Assembly: GCA_026627065.1 (NCBI GenBank) | Contig: JAPNUO010000003.1 | Location: forward strand, 248,001-312,000 | DNA: 64,000 nt | Origin: Bacillota bacterium | GTDB taxonomy: Bacteria > Bacillota > Sulfobacillia > Sulfobacillales > Sulfobacillaceae | Reading direction: 5' to 3' | In this document: in pieces, positions 57,246-64,000 of the stretch | Layout of the letters: each line of letters opens with the position of its first letter | How positions within the stretch are numbered: the stretch's first letter is position 1 | Program-made: the position numbers and the translations under genes | The notes under the pieces: model-generated | Told to the model about the DNA's origin: nothing | Databases searched by the model: none | Seen by the model: the letters and a program-made list of their open reading frames with translations, nothing else

Positions 57246-57998
57246 CTAGGCGTCGGCCAGGTCCAACAGTCGGAGGAGATCCTGGCGGCCGACGCGCTGT
57301 CCCAGGTAAAAGGGGCCAAAGTCGGCAAAGCGGGCGCTCGCCTCGTCAAAGCGCATCTCATAAATGAGCTTTTTGATGGCCACGGGGTTGTCGCTGAAGA
57401 GCGTGACGCCCCATTCCCAGTCGTCCAGTCCTTGCGATCCGGTGATGACCTGGGTCACCTCCTCGTGATACTTGTGGCCGATAATCCCGTGATTTTTCAT
57501 AAGTTCCCGCCGCTCCTCGCGGGAGGTCATGTACCAGTTGTCTTGCCCTTGCCGCCGCTTATTCATGGGATAAAAGCAACAGTAGGCGCGGGGCGGGATC
57601 TGGGGCTCTAGCCGGCGCCGAAGGCTTTGGCGGGCAGCTTCCTCGGTAAGCCCTTGGGCCAAGTACTTGCTGAGCTCCACCACGGAAAAATAGGAGTAAG
57701 GCCGGGTAAGACAGGTGCCGAAGCGCGACCGATCGACCGCCCATTCGCGCGCCCGGAGCGCCTCCGGCTCTTTGTGAAAGTGGAGAAGCAACAAATCCGC
57801 CTTGTGCCCCAAAACGGTGTACAGGCCAAAGGATCCTTCCTCGGGAGACACGGCTTCGAACGACGCCAGCAGGGCATCCCAGCTGTCAATCGCGCGCGCC
57901 CGCTCCTCAGGGGTCAGGGATCGCCAGCGCACCCAGTCGATGCGGCGAAAGTCGTGCAAGGCGTACCAGCCTTCTATGGTTTCCACGGGTTCTCCCAT
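57246..57998 (-). CDS. hemQ: Coproheme decarboxylase HemQ (chlorite-dismutase-like)
   Basis: 250 residues, typical of Firmicute HemQ, which converts coprohaem III to protohaem in the coproporphyrin-dependent haem pathway. Family motifs: EGWYALHDFRRIDW, LGHKADLLLLHFHKE, TRPYSYFSVVELSKY with the catalytic Tyr, YPMNKRR, MKNHGIIGHKYHEEVTQVITGSQGLDDWEWGVTLFSDNP containing the proximal His. GGAGGTGGC precedes the ATG at 57998. It lies 40 bases upstream of the thioesterase on the same strand. The other haem genes are not in the window. Confidence 0.95.
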   Translation of the reverse strand: MGEPVETIEGWYALHDFRRIDWVRWRSLTPEERARAIDSWDALLASFEAVSPEEGSFGLYTVLGHKADLLLLHFHKEPEALRAREWAVDRSRFGTCLTRPYSYFSVVELSKYLAQGLTEEAARQSLRRRLEPQIPPRAYCCFYPMNKRRQGQDNWYMTSREERRELMKNHGIIGHKYHEEVTQVITGSQGLDDWEWGVTLFSDNPVAIKKLIYEMRFDEASARFADFGPFYLGQRVGRQDLLRLLDLADA

Positions 57999-58170
57999 GA
58001 TGCCACCTCCGTCTAGCCTGCAGTATACCGCTTGGACGCGCCCGCGAGCGAGAGGAAGTGCGGACAATTCTTTTGTTTGGGACAAAAATTGGTTATGCTG
58101 GAAGAGGCTTGGCGCGGTTGGACGGTACGCTTGTGACCATAACACGGCGAATGCAAAGGAGGCGTGTTTT

Positions 58171-58983
58171 ACGCAAGAGAATTCCTCGTATCGAGATATC
58201 CCAGCGGATGCCTTGGAGCGGCTGAACCGCGAGTCGGGACACTATGTGTTTACCTCCGATTTAACCGTCAATGAATTTGTGCTGGTGGACGAAGCGGGCT
58301 TCGAGCCGTTAGGGCTGGTGATGGGTTCTTCGATTTACCATATTGGCTATCAGCAGTCCGCCTGGTCCAAAAATCAGGAAATGACCGTGCTGTCGCAAGC
58401 GATGTACAATGCCCGCGAGCTGGCCATGAGCCGCATGGAGGAAGAGGCGGACGCGCTCAAGGCGGACGGCATCATCGGGGTGCGGCTTGAGGTGAAGCAT
58501 GCCGAATGGGGGCAACATCTGGCCGAGTTCATTGCCATCGGCACCGCCGTTCGGTCTAAGGACGGACAAAGCCACCGGACGATCAAGAACAAGCCGTTTA
58601 CCTCGGACTTGTCCGGCCAAGATTTTTGGACCCTCATGAAGACCGGATACCGCCCAGTGAGCTTGGTGATGGGGTCTTGCGTGTACCACATTGCCCACCA
58701 AGGGATGATGCAGATGCTGCGCCAAGTCGGGCAGAACCAGGAAATGACCATTTACACCCAGGGGCTGTACGATGCCCGCGAACTGGCAATGGAGCGGATG
58801 CAGCTGGAAGCGGCGGACCTTCAGGCCGACGGCATTGTCGGGGTTCACTTGCACGAATCCAGCCATCAGTGGGGCTCCCACGTCATTGAATTTTTTGCCG
58901 TGGGCACCGCGGTCAAGCGCTTCCAAGAGTCGCAGCTGAAGACGCCGAGCTTGGTGCTGCCGCTCAACGATCCCGGGTTATAG
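58171..58983 (+). CDS. Tandem YbjQ-like (heavy-metal-binding domain) protein; probable ACG start
   Basis: 270 residues. Two YbjQ-type domains of about 120 residues follow each other. Each has FTSDLT/FTSDLSGQ-F, GY/GF-x-P-hLhLVMGSSIYHI or SCVYHI, ELAMxRMxxEA, DGIhGVxh and EFhAhGTAV. Canonical YbjQ is a pentamer of one domain; its metal role is unproved. AAAGGAGG is eight bases upstream of an in-frame ACG (TQENSSYRDIP...). No ATG, GTG or TTG occurs in frame near that position, and the upstream frame runs antisense through hemQ. An in-frame TTG at about 58212 has no ribosome-binding site. It forms an operon with the paralogue downstream. Confidence 0.8.
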   Translation, partial: TQENSSYRDIPADALERLNRESGHYVFTSDLTVNEFVLVDEAGFEPLGLVMGSSIYHIGYQQSAWSKNQEMTVLSQAMYNARELAMSRMEEEADALKADGIIGVRLEVKHAEWGQHLAEFIAIGTAVRSKDGQSHRTIKNKPFTSDLSGQDFWTLMKTGYRPVSLVMGSCVYHIAHQGMMQMLRQVGQNQEMTIYTQGLYDARELAMERMQLEAADLQADGIVGVHLHESSHQWGSHVIEFFAVGTAVKRFQESQLKTPSLVLPLNDPGL

Positions 58984-58994
58984 GGGGGATACCG

Positions 58995-60041
58995 GTGCCC
59001 TGGTTTCGCAAAAACAAAGACGCGGGCAACCCTCCGGCCGGCGGGTCGTCCAGCCGGGCCATCCAGCACACCTTTCGCCAATATACCGCGGAAACCGAAC
59101 AGCAGATGATTCAGGATCGGGAGGCGCTGGAGGCCGGGCGTTTGCCCGATGGCGCGGTCAAGCGGGTGCAGCGAACGGTGGCGCGGGAGTTGCCCTGGAT
59201 GAGCACGCTGGCCATCCCCGACTTGTACCTGGCCGATGAACTGCGCATGACCCCGTTAGTGCAGGTGGCTGGCAGTTGCTTTTACAATGCCGCTAGCGAC
59301 ATGAACGGCCGCATCTACCTCGACAGCAACTACGACGCCGCCAATTTGGTGTACGCTTACTACCGCGCCAAGCGCGAGGCCGTGGAGCGGATGCTGATGG
59401 AAGCCCGCATGGCCGAAGCCCATGCCGTGGTGGATGCCCAGTTTCGCTTTTCCCGCCAGCAGAGTTTGGTGGAATGCACCGTGATTGGGACGGCCGTGCG
59501 TTTTGAAGGTCTGAGGCCCCCCAAGGTGCCGCTGGTGAGCCCACTCAGCGGCGAAGAGTTTTACAAGCTGTGGCAGATCGGCTGGATGCCGGTCAATTAT
59601 TGCCTCGGCTACCATTGGCACTGCATGCCGGTGGGCTATTCGACGCGGGCGATCGTGTCGTCCTGGAATTTCTACAACCAGGAGCTGACCTCCGTCACCA
59701 CTCGGTTTTCCGACACGCGCCGTTACGCGGTCGAAAAAATGGTGCAGGACGCGCAAGGCGGCCCGCGCGTGGACGGTTTTGTGGGTGTGCAGGTGACCAC
59801 AGCCATCGAAGAGACGGAGCTCACCATTTTTGCAGGATATCAGGGCGGGTTTGGCGGATTTGGGATGATGGGAAACGGCATCACCATTGATGGCACCTTT
59901 TATCCCTTTGGCCCGGAAGGGTCGGTCGAGGTGCCTGCCTACAATCTGGAGTTTTTTGCGACCGGGGCAGGGGTGGCTCGCCTTCAGCCAGGCCGCTTAA
60001 CTCCCGGAGACATTGGGACGTACTTGGCGGCCTTGGAGTAA
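58995..60041 (+). CDS. Second tandem YbjQ-like protein
   Basis: 348 residues, GTG start after GGGGGGATACC. A polar N-terminal extension of about 85 residues precedes two divergent YbjQ-like domains: LRMTPLVQVAGSCFYN ... REAVERMLMEARMAEAHAVVDAQF, and then LWQIGWMPVNYCLGYHWHCMP ... RRYAVEKMVQDAQ ... DGFVGVQV, ending in EFFATGAGV. It is a diverged paralogue of the upstream protein, 11 bases away, so the two probably form a mixed assembly. The 3' end overlaps the convergent lipoprotein by 58 bases. Confidence 0.8.
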   Translation: MPWFRKNKDAGNPPAGGSSSRAIQHTFRQYTAETEQQMIQDREALEAGRLPDGAVKRVQRTVARELPWMSTLAIPDLYLADELRMTPLVQVAGSCFYNAASDMNGRIYLDSNYDAANLVYAYYRAKREAVERMLMEARMAEAHAVVDAQFRFSRQQSLVECTVIGTAVRFEGLRPPKVPLVSPLSGEEFYKLWQIGWMPVNYCLGYHWHCMPVGYSTRAIVSSWNFYNQELTSVTTRFSDTRRYAVEKMVQDAQGGPRVDGFVGVQVTTAIEETELTIFAGYQGGFGGFGMMGNGITIDGTFYPFGPEGSVEVPAYNLEFFATGAGVARLQPGRLTPGDIGTYLAALE

Positions 60042-60538
60042 GGATCGGTGTAGGCGGGATGCGAGGTTTTCTGCACAGCAAAGGTCAAGGCGGCCACGGC
60101 GGTGGACGATCCGACCGCGAGCCAGGCTAAGCGATAGCGGCCGGGAGGAATCGACGCCCAATGCACCGATCTTTGGGCGTGAGCGGGCACCACCGGGCCG
60201 GAACGCACGAGATGAGCAGGAGAGGCGAGCAAACCGACCGCGAGGGATCGGTTGGTGTTGTTGGTTGCGTGCACGAGCAGAGACCACCGGGGCGGAATCG
60301 TCAGCGATTGGCTCAGCGTGGGCGCGCCGTTGAGAAGGTAGCCGCTATCCTGCGCCTCGGGCGCTAGCGTGAAGGTTAGGGTTGCTTGCCGGCGCGCGGG
60401 ATCGTAACTCAGCCAGCGGGACGGGGTCTTGACCCAGGTGCTGGGGCCGTTGGCGGTGGCCGAGCCCCCTGGCTGCGGGGCGCACCCGGCCAACAGGGCA
60501 CCGGCCGCGAAGGCCGGCCAGGCGCGGCGCAAAGTCAT
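59984..60538 (-). CDS. Lipoprotein of unknown function
   Basis: 184 residues. A good lipobox (GALLAGC, Cys 19) follows an Arg-containing n-region and a hydrophobic stretch. The mature part looks like a beta-sandwich (cupredoxin-like strand pattern, but without a visible copper-site His-Cys-His-Met set). ATG at 60538 is used; GTG at 60541 has slightly better spacing from AAGGAG. It converges on the YbjQ-like gene. Confidence 0.65.
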   Translation of the reverse strand: MTLRRAWPAFAAGALLAGCAPQPGGSATANGPSTWVKTPSRWLSYDPARRQATLTFTLAPEAQDSGYLLNGAPTLSQSLTIPPRWSLLVHATNNTNRSLAVGLLASPAHLVRSGPVVPAHAQRSVHWASIPPGRYRLAWLAVGSSTAVAALTFAVQKTSHPAYTDPYSKAAKYVPMSPGVKRPG

Positions 60539-60616
60539 CACATCAGCTCTCCTTGGCAACAGGTTTTCGCTTAGCATGTATCGCCGCCGTCCAGGGTATC
60601 CTTCTCGATAACGCGA

Positions 60617-60645
60617 TGGAAATTTTATGTGGGCCCCGGTATACT
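60617..60645 (+). promoter_or_regulatory. Promoter of the ALDH-gabT operon
   Basis: TGGAAA (60617-60622), a 17-base spacer and TATACT (60640-60645), 49 bases before the GTG at 60694. Confidence 0.5.
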
Positions 60646-60693
60646 TGAATCGTTTTGGGAAGGGGCCTCGCAACCGCCCAAAGGAGGAGCAGG

Positions 60694-62169
60694 GTGAAGT
60701 TAAAAAATTACATTGGCGGGCAGTGGGTGGAGCCCGAGGGAGGCCGCTACCTCCAAGACCTGGATCCCGGCAACGGGGAGGTGGTGGCCGAGGTGCCGGC
60801 GTCGAGCCGCCGCGACGCCGAGCGCGCCATCGAAGCCGCGCGCCAGGCCTATGACGCCTGGCGCAAGTATCCCGCGCCCAAACGCGGGGAACTGTTGTTT
60901 CGGGTTGGCCAGATCCTTCAGGCGCGCAAACATGAGCTGGCCCAAAAGATGACGCGCGAGATGGGCAAGGTGTACACCGAAGCCGCCGGCGACGTGCAGG
61001 AAGGCATTGACATGGCCTTTTACATGGCGGGCGAAGGCCGGCGCAGTTTTGGCTACACGACCCCCTCGGAGCTGCCGGACAAGTTTGCCATGGCCACGCG
61101 GGACGCCATTGGAGTGGCGGGCATCATCACGCCCTGGAACTTTCCGTTGGCCATTCCCACCTGGAAGATTTTCCCGGCACTCGTGTGCGGCAACACCGTC
61201 GTCTTTAAGCCAGCCAGCGAAACGCCGCTCTTAGCCTACGAATTGGTGCGCATTTTGGAGGAGGCGGGAATCCCGCCGGGCGTGGTGAATTTGGTCTTTG
61301 GCTCGGGAGCCGAAGTCGGCGAAACCATGCTTGAGGATCCGCGGGTGAATCTGATTTCCTTCACCGGGTCCAACGACACCGGGCGGCACGTGGCTCGCGT
61401 GGCCGGGGAGCGGCTGAAGCGGGTGTCGCTGGAGCTTGGCGGCAAAAATGCGATTATCGTCATGGACGATGCCGACCTCGACCTCGCCATCGACGGGATT
61501 TTGTGGAGCGCCTTTGGGACCAGCGGCCAGCGGTGCACGGCCTGCTCGCGGCTCATCGTGCAAGAGGGAATTTTCGAGGAGCTGGAAGGGCGACTGGCTG
61601 AACGCATCCGCCGCCTGAAGTTAGGGCACGGGCTGGATGCGGCGACGGACGTCGGGCCCTTGATCAACGAGCAAGCGGTGGCCAAAGTCGCTCAATATGT
61701 CGAGATTGGCCGGCAAGAAGGGGCGCGGTTGGTCGTGGGAGGGGATCGCCCCACCGATCCCGAACTTCCGCGCGGTCATTACTTTCTGCCCACCCTGTTC
61801 AGCGATGTAAAGCCTCACATGCGCATTGCCACGGAAGAGATCTTTGGGCCGGTGCTCTCCATGATTCGCGTTCAGACCTTGGACGAGGCCATCGAGGTCA
61901 ACAACCGGGTGACCTACGGCTTGTCGTCGTCCATCTTTACCCGCGACGTCAACCGCGCCTTTCGCGCCATCCGCGATCTGGCGACCGGCATTGTCTATAT
62001 TAATGCAGGCACCATTGGCGCCGAGATTCACTTGCCGTTCGGAGGCACTCGGGGAACCGGGAACGGTCACCGGGAGGCGGGGACGGCGGCGCTGGACTTC
62101 TTTTCCGAATGGAAAGCGGTCTATGTCGACTACAGCGGGCGATTGCAGCGCGCGCAAATCGACGCGTAG
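60694..62169 (+). CDS. Aldehyde dehydrogenase, semialdehyde-oxidising type
   Basis: 491 residues, GTG start with AAAGGAGGAGCAGG upstream. NAD-binding and catalytic landmarks are complete: [37 protein letters not shown], Glu in SLELGGKNA (near 248), the nucleophilic Cys in [10 protein letters not shown] (near 281) and IFGPV. The C-terminal [26 protein letters not shown] resembles ALDH7/aminoadipate-semialdehyde-like enzymes. The gene next downstream encodes a GABA-type aminotransferase, so oxidation of succinate semialdehyde or a related omega-semialdehyde is likely. This is the second ALDH in the window, but the two are not close homologues. Confidence 0.9.
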   Translation: MKLKNYIGGQWVEPEGGRYLQDLDPGNGEVVAEVPASSRRDAERAIEAARQAYDAWRKYPAPKRGELLFRVGQILQARKHELAQKMTREMGKVYTEAAGDVQEGIDMAFYMAGEGRRSFGYTTPSELPDKFAMATRDAIGVAGIITPWNFPLAIPTWKIFPALVCGNTVVFKPASETPLLAYELVRILEEAGIPPGVVNLVFGSGAEVGETMLEDPRVNLISFTGSNDTGRHVARVAGERLKRVSLELGGKNAIIVMDDADLDLAIDGILWSAFGTSGQRCTACSRLIVQEGIFEELEGRLAERIRRLKLGHGLDAATDVGPLINEQAVAKVAQYVEIGRQEGARLVVGGDRPTDPELPRGHYFLPTLFSDVKPHMRIATEEIFGPVLSMIRVQTLDEAIEVNNRVTYGLSSSIFTRDVNRAFRAIRDLATGIVYINAGTIGAEIHLPFGGTRGTGNGHREAGTAALDFFSEWKAVYVDYSGRLQRAQIDA

Positions 62170-62181
62170 CGCGAATGACTC

Positions 62182-62210
62182 GGGGTGACGCGTCACCCCC
62201 TCACTAGTGA
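62182..62210. repeat. Two adjacent palindromes between the ALDH and gabT genes
   Basis: A perfect 18-bp palindrome (62182-62199, GGGGTGACG repeated inverted) is followed at once by TCACTAGTGA (62201-62210), a perfect 10-bp palindrome. There is no T tract. Possible operator, or an intercistronic hairpin that sets the ratio of the two enzymes. Confidence 0.55.
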
Positions 62211-62221
62211 AGGAGGAGACT

Positions 62222-63574
62222 ATGGCAACCACAACCAAGTACATTGACCTCAAGACCAAAATTCCGGGGCCCAAAAGCCAAGCGGTACTGGAGCGCCTGG
62301 ACCGCGCCACCCCGCGCGCGATCTCGGTGTACGCCCCGGTGGTCATCGACCATGCTCACGGCAGCCTCTTGACCGACATCGACGGCAACACCTTTATCGA
62401 TCTCACCGGCGGCGTGGGCGTCCTAAACGTCGGGCATACCCACGACCGGGTCAAGAAGGCGCTGCACGAGCAGGTGGACCGCTTTCTCCACACCGATTTC
62501 ACGGTGGTGCCGTACGAGAGCTATGTGAGGCTGGCGGAACGCCTTAACGCCCATTTTCCGGGCGGGGGGCCGGCCACCACTGCGTTCTTCAATTCCGGCG
62601 CGGAAGCGGTGGAAAACGCGGTGAAGATTGCCCGCGCCTATACGAAGCGCAGCGGCATTTTGGCTTTTGAGCGCGCCTTTCACGGGCGCACGCTGATGGC
62701 GATGACGCTGACCTCCAAGGTGCACCCGTACAAGGCGGGCATGGGGCCCTACGCTCCTGAAGTCTACCGCGCCCCCTATCCCTACCCCTATCGCTGCGAA
62801 TTTGCCTCCGGTGAAGGTGCCCACGAGTGCGACGAGCGCTGCTACGCAGCCATCGAGAAGGCGCTGATGCTGCAAGTGGCCCCGGAAGACGTGGCTGCGG
62901 TCATTGTCGAGCCGGTGCAAGGCGAAGGCGGGTTTGTGGTGCCGCCCAAGAGCTTTTTGCCCTGGCTGCGCGAGTTTACCGAGAAGCATGGGATTCTCCT
63001 CATTGTCGACGAGGTGCAGACGGGCTTTGGCCGCACGGGGACCTTTTTTGCCACCGAGCAGGCCGGCATTCGCCCGGACTTGCTGGCGATGGCGAAGTCG
63101 ATTGCTGACGGCGTGCCGTTGTCGGGCGTCATGGGCCGTCCCGAGGTCATGAATGGGCCGGACGACTCGCAGCTGGGGGGCACCTACGTCGGCAATCCGC
63201 TGGCCACGGCGGCAGCCAACGCGGTGTTAGACGTCTTCGAGGAGGAGCATTTGCTGGAGCAAGCCAAGCGCCAGGGCGAGCACCTGATGGCGAGACTCAC
63301 GGCGATGCAAAAGAAGCATCCGCTTATTGGCGAGGTGCGCGGCTTGGGGGCGATGGTGGCGGTCGAGCTGGTGAAAGATCCGGTGAGCAAGGAGCCGGCG
63401 GCAGCGGAAACCGACCAGGTGCTGCACCGCCTCATCGAGCAAGGCGTCCTACTCTTGAAGTCCGGCATCTACGGGAACGTCATGCGCTTCTTGGCGCCGC
63501 TCAACACGCCGCTCGACATGCTGGACGAAGCGCTCGACATCTTAGACCACACCTTAGGAGAAATTCGGGGCTGA
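62222..63574 (+). CDS. gabT: 4-aminobutyrate (omega-amino acid) aminotransferase
   Basis: 450 residues, class III PLP aminotransferase. It has FNSGAEAVENAVKIAR, FERAFHGRT, VEPVQGEGGFVVPP, the Asp in LIVDEVQTGFGRTG and the PLP Lys in MAKSIADGVPLSG (near 292). GGTYVGNPLA closes the active site. This layout is that of bacterial GabT, which transfers the amino group of GABA to 2-oxoglutarate, giving succinate semialdehyde for the upstream dehydrogenase. AAGGAGGAG precedes the ATG. Other omega-amino acids remain possible substrates. Confidence 0.9.
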   Translation: MATTTKYIDLKTKIPGPKSQAVLERLDRATPRAISVYAPVVIDHAHGSLLTDIDGNTFIDLTGGVGVLNVGHTHDRVKKALHEQVDRFLHTDFTVVPYESYVRLAERLNAHFPGGGPATTAFFNSGAEAVENAVKIARAYTKRSGILAFERAFHGRTLMAMTLTSKVHPYKAGMGPYAPEVYRAPYPYPYRCEFASGEGAHECDERCYAAIEKALMLQVAPEDVAAVIVEPVQGEGGFVVPPKSFLPWLREFTEKHGILLIVDEVQTGFGRTGTFFATEQAGIRPDLLAMAKSIADGVPLSGVMGRPEVMNGPDDSQLGGTYVGNPLATAAANAVLDVFEEEHLLEQAKRQGEHLMARLTAMQKKHPLIGEVRGLGAMVAVELVKDPVSKEPAAAETDQVLHRLIEQGVLLLKSGIYGNVMRFLAPLNTPLDMLDEALDILDHTLGEIRG

Positions 63575-63581
63575 GGGTCGC

Positions 63582-64000
63582 GTGACGACAGAAGGGCCGT
63601 TGGCCGGCATCCGCGTGCTTGACCTTTCGCGGGTGCTGGCGGCGCCTTGGGCCACCATGGCGTTAGGGGAGCTCGGGGCCGACGTCATTAAGGTGGAGCG
63701 GGCGCCCGATGGCGACGAGACGCGGCAATGGGGGCCGCCCTTTGTGGGCGGCGAATCCGCCTATTATTTGGCGGCCAACCGCAATAAGCAATCGATCGCC
63801 TTAGACCTTCGGGAGCCGCGAGATCAGGCCATCGTCCGCGATCTCGCCCTCGGCTGGGCCGACGTGGTGGTGGAGAACTTTCGCCCGGGCACGTTGGAAC
63901 GCTGGGGCTTGGGGCTGGAGTGGTTGCGGCGGGAAAACCCGCGACTGGTGACCGCCAGCCTCCGCGGGTATCCGGCGGGCGACGATCGGCCCGGCTACGA
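63582..64000 (+). CDS. CoA-transferase family III (CaiB/BaiF), 5' part; 3' end outside window
   Basis: The first 139 residues of a class III CoA-transferase, open at the window edge. Family landmarks: PLAGIRVLDLSRVLAAPWATMALGELGADVIKVE, the loop around NRNKQSIALDL, and VVVENFRPGTLERWGL. These enzymes move CoA between carboxylic acids. GTG at 63582 follows GAGGGTCGC, seven bases after gabT, so it is the third gene of the operon. The catalytic Asp lies at or beyond the window end and could not be checked. In this setting it may activate a product of omega-amino-acid degradation. Confidence 0.85.
   Translation, partial: MTTEGPLAGIRVLDLSRVLAAPWATMALGELGADVIKVERAPDGDETRQWGPPFVGGESAYYLAANRNKQSIALDLREPRDQAIVRDLALGWADVVVENFRPGTLERWGLGLEWLRRENPRLVTASLRGYPAGDDRPGY

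Noticed and set aside
1..64000. CRISPR array, transposase or prophage genes
   Set aside because: No regularly spaced repeats, no transposase or integrase motifs and no phage structural genes were seen on either strand.

Overview
The window reads as chromosome from a high-G+C, spore-forming Firmicute, most like the thermoacidophilic genus Sulfobacillus. The grounds are a c-di-AMP (ydaO/yuaA) riboswitch in front of a 3D-domain cell-wall protein, the monoderm haem enzyme HemQ, RecD2, a LutABC operon, a kumamolisin-type (S53) acid protease, a GH18/peptidoglycan-binding spore-type hydrolase and matches to the Spo0A box. The genus is inferred from family content; no rRNA or tRNA is present to test it. 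No CRISPR array, complete insertion sequence or prophage was seen.

Layout. 1-4.1 kb: 3' part of a semialdehyde dehydrogenase, a MarR-MFS efflux pair and two small membrane proteins. 4.1-7.0 kb (minus): trpS, a double-domain ThyX-like protein and an unknown gene. 7.2-11 kb: a small unknown gene, a secreted Asp-box repeat protein and an MFS transporter. 11.2-14.5 kb: a tightly overlapping operon of ECF sigma factor, zinc-finger anti-sigma factor, ABC ATPase and ABC permease. 14.6-25.4 kb: a cell-surface region with a triple peptidoglycan-binding protein, three glycosyltransferases, two secreted Ig-like proteins (one S-layer-like) and a ribbon-helix-helix regulator whose ribosome-binding site lies in a hairpin. 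25.7-28 kb: a MarR-ABC exporter pair.

28.2-33.7 kb: a catabolic operon (SDR dehydrogenase, FAH-family hydrolase, LutABC, esterase). It fits the last steps of a diketo-hydrolase sugar-acid pathway in which released L-lactate is oxidised by Lut. 33.8-39.8 kb: riboswitch-controlled 3D protein, Xaa-Pro peptidase, a lipoprotein and a large GH18 hydrolase. 40.5-45.2 kb: GH42 beta-galactosidase, a small membrane protein and RecD2. 45.5-49.5 kb: a short FAD protein and an uncharacterised three-gene cassette (coiled-coil protein plus two P-loop ATPases resembling BREX BrxC/BrxD ATPases). This cassette is the best candidate for an undescribed system. 49.5-60.5 kb: S53 protease, pyruvate-oxidase-type enzyme, foldase-like lipoprotein, radical SAM protein, thioesterase, HemQ, two multi-domain YbjQ-like proteins and a lipoprotein. 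60.7-64 kb: aldehyde dehydrogenase, GabT aminotransferase and the 5' part of a CaiB-type CoA-transferase.

Two genes (29027 and 58171) have a strong Shine-Dalgarno sequence spaced correctly in front of an in-frame ACG and no competing ATG/GTG/TTG at that position. This suggests ACG initiation, or two start-codon mutations. All promoter, Spo0A-box and hairpin calls were made by eye, without computed scores.
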